Of a DNA stretch of 9,163 bases, positions 1-5,346 are shown piece after piece. The DNA comes from an uncultured Bacteroidales bacterium. Its GTDB lineage: Bacteria; Bacteroidota; Bacteroidia; Bacteroidales; UBA932. Location of the stretch: positions 1 through 9,163 of the forward strand of contig CAMKTW010000055.1 in the NCBI GenBank assembly GCA_946415795.1, in the 5' to 3' direction. The notes beneath the pieces were generated by a model, which was given only the letters and a program-made list of their open reading frames with translations, had not been told where the DNA came from and made no database searches. Numbering within the stretch: the stretch's first letter is position 1; each line of letters begins with the position of its first letter. A program made the translations under genes and the position numbers.

Positions 1-26
1 ACAGGTATCTGTAGAGCCATTTTAAG

Positions 27-100
27 CGGTGCGGACGAGACTCGAACTCGCGACCCCCGGCGTGACAGGCCGGTATTCTAACCAGCTGAACTACCGCACC
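27..100 (-). tRNA. tRNA-Asp (anticodon GTC)
   Basis: The minus strand folds into a complete cloverleaf. The 7-bp acceptor stem is GGTGCGG/CCGCACC with discriminator G. The D-stem is GTTC/GAAT. The anticodon stem CCGGC/GCCGG encloses the loop CTGTCAC, giving anticodon GTC (plus-strand positions 64-66). The T-arm is GCGAG-TTCGAGT-CTCGT. A GTC anticodon and G discriminator are the normal aspartate identity elements. The 3' CCA is not encoded (the next bases are C, T, T), so it must be added after transcription. The gene lies downstream of rsmD on the same strand and has its own promoter. Little can be said of the 26 bases on its 3' side, apart from a short inverted repeat (ACAG/CTGT) at 1-12. 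Confidence 0.97.
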
Positions 101-127
101 AAATGTCTGGTTTCCCAAACGGGATTG

Positions 128-158
128 CAAATATAGAGTTATTATTTGATTATCCAAA
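128..158 (-). promoter_or_regulatory. Promoter of tRNA-Asp
   Basis: Read on the minus strand, a TTTG (-33 type, 158-155) is followed after 19 bases by TATATTTG (135-128). This is a full match to the Bacteroidota housekeeping -7 consensus TAnnTTTG at the usual spacing. It would start transcription about 20 bases before the tRNA 5' end. The -33 part lies just inside or at the last codons of rsmD, whose stop codon is at 152-150. Confidence 0.75.
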
Positions 159-692
159 GTTTTTTCTGAAAAAACTGAAGTGTACGTTCCCGTACTTTTT
201 CTCTTTGACGAAGTGAGGCGCGTCGGCAAAGGAATACTCTGCCCCGTGTTCCAGGATAAACAATCCGTCGGATTTCAAAAATCCGGCGCCCAAAACCTTT
301 GCGGGCAGTGAATCCAGCCCGTCAAGGGCATAGGGAGGGTCTGCGAATACCAGGTCGAACTGTTTGGTGCAGATGCCCAGGAAGTCAAACACGTTGTGGT
401 GAACTACCTGCATTCCTGAAATACCAAGGGAGGCCGACGTCTTTTTGATGAAGCCTGCGTTTGCGGGGTTCATCTCCACAGCCACTATGTCGCGGCAACC
501 GCGGGATGCCATCTCAAAGCTGATGCTGCCCGTGCCGGAGAAGAGGTCAAGGAAGGTCGTCTCTTCAAAATCTATCATCCCTGTAAGGATGTTGAACAGC
601 CCCTCTTTGGCAAAGTCGGTGGTGGGGCGGGCCTGATAGCCTGCCGGGGGGGTGATGCTCTTGCCTCGCAGCGATCCGGATATTATTCTCAT
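150..692 (-). CDS. rsmD: 16S rRNA (guanine(966)-N2)-methyltransferase RsmD
   Basis: This is a small SAM-dependent methyltransferase of the RsmD family, which methylates G966 (E. coli numbering) of 16S rRNA in the assembling 30S subunit. The N-terminus MRIISGSLRGK and the following RPTTDFAKEGLFNIL are typical of RsmD. The SAM-binding motif I is DLFSGTGSISFE, and the catalytic motif IV is ADPPY. The length of about 181 aa is normal. I start it at the ATG at 692-690 rather than an in-frame TTG at 707, because family members begin at MRIISG and the TTG lies at the foot of a terminator hairpin. No promoter-like TAnnTTTG is visible in the gap before it. Expression may therefore depend on read-through from the gene ending at 765. 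The tRNA-Asp promoter overlaps its end. Confidence 0.93.
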   Translation of the reverse strand: MRIISGSLRGKSITPPAGYQARPTTDFAKEGLFNILTGMIDFEETTFLDLFSGTGSISFEMASRGCRDIVAVEMNPANAGFIKKTSASLGISGMQVVHHNVFDFLGICTKQFDLVFADPPYALDGLDSLPAKVLGAGFLKSDGLFILEHGAEYSFADAPHFVKEKKYGNVHFSFFRKNFG

Positions 693-706
693 AAAAATCA
701 AAAACA

Positions 707-737
707 AAAAGCCGCCGGCGCATTGCAGGCGGCTTTT
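707..737 (-). terminator. Intrinsic terminator between the hypothetical membrane protein and rsmD
   Basis: On the minus strand, AAAAGCCGCC (737-728) pairs perfectly with GGCGGCTTTT (716-707) across an 11-base loop. The stem is followed by a T-rich tract running down to about 693. This is a textbook rho-independent terminator for the gene ending at 765. The T tract ends right at the rsmD start codon (692), so the same structure would act as a barrier or attenuator in front of rsmD. The T run is on the minus strand; the plus side offers only a short TTTT. Confidence 0.8.
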
Positions 738-764
738 GTGGAACTTATGCCCGCTTGGGTGGGA

Positions 765-1373
765 TTATTCCCAGTTGCCGGCGTTGTTGTTGGGGTTCTC
801 TATGCTGCCTACCTGGAGGCCTGGGTAGCGGTCTGTCTCTACACGGTCGTAGTAGAGGTTCACGAGCAGCTGGTGATCCATACCGTTGAGGAGTTGAATG
901 TAGGGCACCTGAGCCTCAAACAGAGGAACATCCACACCAGAAACCTCCTTTACGGTAGAGTGCATAAGGATGGTATCGCCATTGGTGAAGGGGATGTATT
1001 TGAGGTCCTCCGCCTTAAAGTCGGGCCTGTTCTTGAGCAGAGTGTCCCTTACGGGAATCTCGATAGCCTCGCGCTTTACCAGATTCATTGCCACTGCAAC
1101 GGAGTCGTCCATAGAACCGATGGAACGGATGACGGTCATCTTACCGTTGTTGTAGAAATCTATCAGAGAATCGATGGAAGGGGCAAACTTGCCGTTCACA
1201 TTCTTGTATGCCACCTGCAGGGTGCGGATGTCTTTAAGTTTGACAATTGCCGCAGCCTCTCTGATGGCCTTCTCTTTGTTGAATTTCAAAGGTTGCTGAA
1301 TGCTCTTGACAAGCAGGAACACAAGCACCAGGATGATGATTGGGAATACGATGTAAGTGAGAACCTTTTTCAT
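765..1373 (-). CDS. Conserved hypothetical protein with one N-terminal membrane anchor
   Basis: I do not recognise a named family with certainty. The 202-aa protein begins MKKVLTYIVFP and has one strongly hydrophobic segment at about residues 6-24. A helical, charged stretch follows (about 30-50), then a soluble domain, so it is probably inner-membrane anchored with the bulk outside the cytoplasm. There is no lipobox. The segment after the membrane helix (KLKDIRTLQVAYKNVNGKF, then a short helix with SLIDF) resembles the region behind the N-terminal helix of GspG-type pseudopilins, which have similar 'IRtxQxAY...GxY' sequence. No prepilin peptidase site (G-FTLxE type) is present, so a pilin assignment is not supported. 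The C-terminus is rich in Asn (ENPNNNAGNWE). A strong promoter lies upstream and a terminator downstream, so it may be transcribed alone or with rsmD by read-through. Confidence 0.85.
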   Translation of the reverse strand: MKKVLTYIVFPIIILVLVFLLVKSIQQPLKFNKEKAIREAAAIVKLKDIRTLQVAYKNVNGKFAPSIDSLIDFYNNGKMTVIRSIGSMDDSVAVAMNLVKREAIEIPVRDTLLKNRPDFKAEDLKYIPFTNGDTILMHSTVKEVSGVDVPLFEAQVPYIQLLNGMDHQLLVNLYYDRVETDRYPGLQVGSIENPNNNAGNWE

Positions 1374-1415
1374 ATTTAAGTGTAATTATAATCCACGGAA
1401 TGTCAAAATAACTCT

Positions 1416-1446
1416 CAAAAGTAAAAAATATATTTAGTGCTTGCAA
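1416..1446 (-). promoter_or_regulatory. Promoter of the minus-strand hypothetical gene
   Basis: On the minus strand, TTG (1446-1444) is followed after 20 bases by TACTTTTG (1423-1416). This is an exact match to the Bacteroidota TTG/TAnnTTTG promoter architecture. The predicted start leaves a leader of about 35 bases before the ATG at 1373. It is back to back with the nrnA promoter in a 111-base divergent gap. Confidence 0.75.
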
Positions 1447-1454
1447 GATATTTT

Positions 1455-1462
1455 TAATTTTG
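1455..1462 (+). promoter_or_regulatory. -7 element of the nrnA operon promoter
   Basis: TAATTTTG matches the Bacteroidota -7 consensus TAnnTTTG exactly. No good TTG lies 19-21 bases upstream: the TTG at 1441 is too close and the region near 1433 reads TTTA. The -33 part is therefore weak. It would start transcription about 15-18 bases before the nrnA ATG at 1485, giving a very short leader without a clear Shine-Dalgarno sequence. Confidence 0.55.
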
Positions 1463-1484
1463 CAGTTATAAACGGTGTGAAAAG

Positions 1485-2507
1485 ATGCGTGTAACCATCA
1501 ATGAAGATAAACTGCACAGTCTGGTCTGTTCTGCGGGCAATATTGTGATTTTTGGTCACGAAAACCCCGATGGAGATTCGATTGGCAGCGCTTTAGGGAT
1601 GTATCATTACCTTACGGGTATCGGAAAGAATCCACACATTGTCGTTGCCAGCCGCCTGCCCGGCAATTTCGATTTCCTGATACCTTCAGGGGCGGCGTCT
1701 TACTATAATGAAGATGCTCTGGCCTGTGAACAGGCAATCGCAGCGGCCGACCTCCTGATATTTCTGGATATGAATGGGATAGACCGCTCCGGCGCCGTTT
1801 CAAAAGTGGTGGAAAGTTCAGCCGCCGGTGTGAGCAAGGTGCTGATAGACCATCACCTGAATCCAAAGACTGAGAACTTTGACGTGGTGATATCAGATAC
1901 GGAGGTCTCGTCGGCCTGCGAACTTCTGTACGACGTGCTGCTGCGTCAGCCCGGGGTGGAGGGTGACATTGAGAAACTCTCCCTGGAGTGCGCCTCCGCA
2001 ATAATGGTCGGCATTCTGACCGATACCAACAATTTCGCAAACAGCGTTTTCCCCTCAACATATCTGGCAGTATCGGCGCTTCAGGCGAGGGGGGTGGACA
2101 GGGATTACCTGTTCGACGCCGTCTTCCGGTCATTTTCCCGGTCGAGGATGCGCCTGATGGGGTATATGCTTAAGGATAATATGCGTTTCGCGGGTCTGCA
2201 CGTGGCATATTTCACCCTCAGCACAGCAGAGAAGGATGAGTATTGTTTTGTGCGGGGCGACAGCGAGGGTTTTGTGAATTTGCCGCTCTCTATCAAGGAT
2301 ATACAGATGACGGCCTTGTTTACGGAAGATATAGGGTTCATAAAAGTTTCTCTCCGCAGCAAAGGGAATATTGACGTGAATGATTTTGCGCACAGATATT
2401 GCAATGGAGGGGGACATAAGAATGCTTCCGGAGGCAGGCTTTATATGCCGCTGGCCCAGGTGCCGGATTATTTTGAGAGCAAAGTCAATGAATTTTTTGC
2501 ACAGTGA
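1485..2507 (+). CDS. nrnA: DHH/DHHA1 phosphoesterase, NrnA-like (nanoRNase / pAp phosphatase)
   Basis: The 340-aa protein has both domains of the NrnA branch of the DHH superfamily. These are Mn2+-dependent cytoplasmic enzymes that degrade very short RNAs and dephosphorylate 3'-phosphoadenosine 5'-phosphate. Visible motifs are HENPDGDS (residues 25-32, metal site I), FLDMNG (93-98, with D95), the signature DHH at 122-124, and LTDTNNF (178-184). The DHHA1 substrate-binding motif GGGHKNASG is at 308-316, near the C-terminus. The length is normal for NrnA. Substrate preference among NrnA-like proteins cannot be read from motifs alone. It is the first gene of a plus-strand operon, and its stop overlaps the GTG start of the next gene by four bases (GTGA). 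In flavobacteria a DHH gene of this kind is often beside gldI, an FKBP lipoprotein gene (from memory). That fits the context here. Confidence 0.93.
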   Translation: MRVTINEDKLHSLVCSAGNIVIFGHENPDGDSIGSALGMYHYLTGIGKNPHIVVASRLPGNFDFLIPSGAASYYNEDALACEQAIAAADLLIFLDMNGIDRSGAVSKVVESSAAGVSKVLIDHHLNPKTENFDVVISDTEVSSACELLYDVLLRQPGVEGDIEKLSLECASAIMVGILTDTNNFANSVFPSTYLAVSALQARGVDRDYLFDAVFRSFSRSRMRLMGYMLKDNMRFAGLHVAYFTLSTAEKDEYCFVRGDSEGFVNLPLSIKDIQMTALFTEDIGFIKVSLRSKGNIDVNDFAHRYCNGGGHKNASGGRLYMPLAQVPDYFESKVNEFFAQ

Positions 2508-2968
2508 AAAGATTGTCATACATATTGAGCCTTGTGATATTGCTGTGCAGCTGTGAAAACCAGCTCGCCAACACGGCCGTAACGCAGGACGAGAAGATAA
2601 CCAGCTTTATTGAGTCCAAGTACTCCGGTGCGCCGGTTATTTTCAACGGCGGGGTGAACCGCATCGTTCTGGAAGAGGGCGACAGCACCCATTTTGCCGT
2701 CCGCGGCGATCTGGTGAACTTCTCTTATGTGGGCTACCAGTTCAACGGAAGCATCGGCTCTGCTTTCACCACCGGCGACGCTATCCACATCCTTGGCCAG
2801 GGAGAAATGATCAAGGGGTTGGAACTGGGTATCGAGGGGATGTGCCCCGGAGAGAAGTCGTACATAGTTTTCTCCTGCAAGTATGGATATGACAAGACGG
2901 TGGCGGGCATCGGACGTGACCAGGCGCTGCTGTTTGAAGTTTTAATGAATGATATCAAACCACAATAA
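2504..2968 (+). CDS. Single-domain FKBP-type lipoprotein (GldI-like), probably degenerate
   Basis: The 154-aa protein starts at a GTG overlapping the nrnA stop (GTGA). It has a short lipoprotein signal peptide ending in LCSC, with the lipidated cysteine at residue 17. After a spacer, residues about 68-150 form an FKBP fold. A GD-x-V-x-F-x-Y strand leads to GQGEMIKGLELGIEGM, matching the canonical GxGxVIKGWDxGLxGM, then GEKSYIVF, then YGY, and finally ALLFEVLMNDI. Several active-site positions of classical FKBPs differ. The tryptophan of IKGW is leucine (L106), and the phenylalanine-aspartate pair of 'VFDSS' is missing from the AFTTGD region. A chaperone or structural role is therefore at least as likely as prolyl isomerase activity. 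It should be a periplasmic or outer-membrane lipoprotein. Position beside nrnA and a second FKBP gene recalls GldI, but this does not establish a gliding role. Its TAA stop shares one base with the next ATG (TAATG). Confidence 0.85.
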   Translation: MKRLSYILSLVILLCSCENQLANTAVTQDEKITSFIESKYSGAPVIFNGGVNRIVLEEGDSTHFAVRGDLVNFSYVGYQFNGSIGSAFTTGDAIHILGQGEMIKGLELGIEGMCPGEKSYIVFSCKYGYDKTVAGIGRDQALLFEVLMNDIKPQ

Positions 2969-4008
2969 TGCGTAGAATATTCAGAACAGTTGTGGCGTTG
3001 GCGGCTGTTGTTGCATTGGCCGCTTCTTGCGCCCAGTATGAGACGGAAGACAACCTCACCGCCCAGAAGCGTATCCGCGAGGCTTGGATGAGAGTAAACA
3101 AGGGGGGCGTGATTGATGCTGACCAGAACGGGCTCTAGGTGTTTGAGAAGACGGTTGGAAAGGGCGCGGTGATCGGCGACACTTCTTATGTGATGATAGA
3201 TTATACGGCGAGGGACCTTGACGGCAATTACACCAAGTACACCACTGAGGAGGTAGCCCGAAAGATGGGAACATACAGCCCCACTAAGTATTATGGCCCG
3301 GAAATTATGCAGTTTGGCAATTACAAGCTGTACACCCCGGTAGAGAATTTTGTCAGGACCCTGAACGCCGGCGGTTCTGCCCAGTTCCTGCTTCCTCCCG
3401 AGGCGACCACATACGACTATCCCAAGGAACTTAAAAAGTACTACAAGTCATACGGCAACGATGGTACCGAGCCGGCGTTGACCCAGAACTTCATCTACGA
3501 CCTCAAGGTGGTGGATGTGGTGAACGATATGAACAAATATCAGATCGACAAGCTGGAAAAGTTTGCCAAGGAGCACTACAACGGGCTTGATTCCATTTGC
3601 GAGGGGTTTTATATGCTCAAACTCAAGAAGAGCGACAATCCGGGCGACACAATTCCCAGTGCCACCAGCGTAAAGGTCCGCTATGTCGGCAAACTGCTCG
3701 ACGGGTTCTGCTTCGACACCAACATCCAGGATACAGCCAAGGTTTATGGCCTGTACAAGGTCGGCAATACGTACAACTCATTGTCGGTGACCTATTATCC
3801 CAACGGCTATACGATTGGCGGCGACGGCTCGAGAAGCTACAGCAGTGATGTGCTCAAAGGCTTCGCAATGGCTGTCGGCCGGATGAAGTATTCTGAGGAG
3901 GCCATCGCCTTTTTCTGGTCCAATCTGGCTTACGGATCCGCATCTTCCGACACATATCCCGCCTACGCCCCGATGTGCTTCTATCTGCATATCGAGGATA
4001 AACAGTAG
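2968..4008 (+). CDS. Two-domain FKBP-type lipoprotein interrupted by an in-frame amber codon
   Basis: Reading from the ATG at 2968 gives a lipoprotein signal peptide (MRRIFRT..., lipobox LAASC, lipidated Cys21) followed by an acidic stretch and 35 further codons. A TAG follows at codon 57 (3136-3138). The same frame continues from the next codon, GTG at 3139, for 289 more residues. The full reading (346 sense codons) is a tandem FKBP-fold protein. Domain 1 starts around GDTSYVMIDYT. Domain 2 starts with VKVRYVGKLLDGFCFDTN, keeps the FD pair of active FKBPs, and has VLKGFAMAVGRM, LAYGS and YAPMCFYLHIED. About 30 extra residues sit in domain 2. The stop aligns with a tyrosine in the equivalent place of domain 2 (NGL-stop-VF against EGFYML), so a TAT or TAC to TAG change is the simplest reading. 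Possible explanations are pseudogenisation, a sequence error, amber suppression, or reinitiation at the adjacent GTG, which would give an unlipidated cytoplasmic product. Confidence 0.8.
3136..3138 (+). other. In-frame TAG inside the two-domain FKBP gene
   Basis: The triplet is exactly in frame with both the ATG at 2968 and the open frame beginning at 3139. It separates the signal peptide and linker from both FKBP domains. It is followed directly by GTG. Elsewhere in the window TAG ends the RluA-family gene at the expected protein length (8214-8216), so TAG is a normal stop in this genome. Confidence 0.9.
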
Positions 4009-4016
4009 CCGGTCTG

Positions 4017-5294
4017 ATGAAACTGTCCCGGTTCATTACCGGACTGGTTTTCCTTTCCGGATTGTTCTTCCCCCTGACGGGCTGGTCACAGTGTGCCTGC
4101 AAAAATATTCCGGCTGATATCACAATCCCCGTTCAATCCGGAGTCTCCCTCCGCTTTTTCTCAGACAGGGAGCCGGTATGGGGAATACAGTCGGGCTGTG
4201 ACACACTTCACGTAGTTCCTAACCGCATAGATTCTTTGGGAATTTCCGCACTGCTCGACTCTGACGCAGAAAGTGGGGAACTCCGCGTGAAAGCTGACTC
4301 TGTTTTCATAACATATCTGTTGAAGTTTGACGGGGGAGTCCTCTCCGGCTTTTCCCTGGAGGGTGGCTGGAATTCTGATTTTTTCTTCTCAGACACCGTG
4401 TCACGGGTGAGCGGCATCATCCACCGGGACGGAGATGGTCAATTGGTGAGCCAATTGGATTATACTTATGAGGGGGAGGTGTGCAACAAGTCTGTGACAA
4501 CCGTCGTAAGCGACACCTCCGGAGTTGTGCGCAGTACGGTGGACCGCTACCTTGGCGGTCATCTGATGCAAAAAGAGGATTATTCTGCAGACGGGAGACT
4601 CCTCAGGCGCGTAGAGTTTGCTCCAGGCGACAGCCTGCCGGGCAGTGTCAATGAGCGAATCCGTTTGCTCAAGGCGTACGATTATTCTTATCTGCATCCT
4701 GAAATCGAGGTTGATGTACAGGCCGGGGATGATTTTCTCTTTGATGAAGACGGGATCTATCTTGCCAGGGTGAAACTCCCTTCTGCGAGTGGCAGAGTTA
4801 TCTTCCCTTTGGGATACGGGGCAGAAACTATAGTCGCCAGGCTTGCCGACCCGGTTCGCGACCCAAAGCAGTTCTGCCCGGACACCCGCCTGCGTCTGGT
4901 AACCGGGGAGCGGATCAGGAGCAGCCTCAATCGCGTCGGGGTGATGCCCGGCGACAGGAGTTTCGGATTCTTAAGGGGGTTTATATTCCTTGCCCTCAAT
5001 AGCAACTATGGTCAAAGACTTGATTTTGCAAGGACCTGCATCCACGATATCCACCCTAACGAGTTCTATCTGACTCACAGCTCAAAAGAGGGGTATGTGG
5101 CGCACAATATCTACAACTTTGGGAATTTTCTATGGGGGGCTGCCGCACAGGGGGTGGGAGTGCCGCTGTTCATTGCCAGGATGGGTTCCCACATAAATAA
5201 CCTTTATCACACTCACGGCCGTCTCGACTCGCCCGACGACCAGTTCTCCATCAGCTGCGGTCACCATTGGGATTACCTTACGGTTACATACTGA
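4017..5294 (+). CDS. Exported protein of unknown function with a possible polymorphic-toxin-like C-terminal domain
   Basis: The 425-aa protein has a Sec signal peptide. A basic start, MKLSR, is followed by a hydrophobic core to about residue 21, and a type I cleavage site is likely after WSQ (residue 25). The mature protein begins CACKN but lacks a proper lipobox. Residues about 60-250 are beta-rich, with repeated 'Y.DG.L...' turns (for example DRYLGGHLMQKEDY and SADGRLLRRVEF) recalling YD/MORN-type strands. Residues about 340-425 are distinct: HPNEFYLTH, then YNFGNFLWGAAAQGVGVP, GSHINNL, and GRLDSPDDQ before a HHWDY end. The GNFLWG...G...A...G...N pattern resembles C-terminal domains of polymorphic and Rhs toxins such as the type-44 group, but this is recalled from memory and weak. 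No immunity gene follows. The start lies 8 bases after the upstream TAG, so it is probably co-translated with the FKBP lipoproteins. A hairpin terminator follows. Confidence 0.85.
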   Translation: MKLSRFITGLVFLSGLFFPLTGWSQCACKNIPADITIPVQSGVSLRFFSDREPVWGIQSGCDTLHVVPNRIDSLGISALLDSDAESGELRVKADSVFITYLLKFDGGVLSGFSLEGGWNSDFFFSDTVSRVSGIIHRDGDGQLVSQLDYTYEGEVCNKSVTTVVSDTSGVVRSTVDRYLGGHLMQKEDYSADGRLLRRVEFAPGDSLPGSVNERIRLLKAYDYSYLHPEIEVDVQAGDDFLFDEDGIYLARVKLPSASGRVIFPLGYGAETIVARLADPVRDPKQFCPDTRLRLVTGERIRSSLNRVGVMPGDRSFGFLRGFIFLALNSNYGQRLDFARTCIHDIHPNEFYLTHSSKEGYVAHNIYNFGNFLWGAAAQGVGVPLFIARMGSHINNLYHTHGRLDSPDDQFSISCGHHWDYLTVTY

Positions 5295-5297
5295 CAA

Positions 5298-5327
5298 AAA
5301 ACGGCCTCCCGTAAAGGAGACCGTTTT
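5298..5327. terminator. Bidirectional hairpin terminator between converging genes
   Basis: AAAACGGCCTCC (5298-5309) pairs with GGAGACCGTTTT (5316-5327) around a 6-base loop, with one C/A mismatch on the plus strand. The stem is flanked by A and T runs on opposite sides. It can therefore serve both the plus-strand operon ending at 5294 and the aldolase gene ending at 5347 on the minus strand. Confidence 0.8.
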
Positions 5328-5346
5328 CTATAGGTAGTTTTAAGTA

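Noticed and set aside
690..707. Alternative TTG start for rsmD at 707, five codons upstream
   Set aside because: It would add MFLIF encoded by the terminator T tract. RsmD proteins begin at MRIISG, so the ATG at 692 is preferred.
723..1379. Long plus-strand open frame (218 codons) opposite the hypothetical membrane protein
   Set aside because: It is antisense to a gene with its own promoter, terminator and sensible protein. The translation has no recognisable domain, and its upstream edge lies in the terminator.
1441..1443. TTG as the -33 element for the nrnA promoter
   Set aside because: The spacing to TAATTTTG is only 11 bases instead of about 19-21. Its neighbouring CAA serves as the -33 of the minus-strand promoter.
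3136..3138. Genome-wide reassignment of TAG, or pyrrolysine, as the explanation of the internal stop
   Set aside because: TAG terminates the RluA-family gene at a normal length, no other gene here contains internal TAG, and no pyl gene is present. A single lesion or error is simpler.
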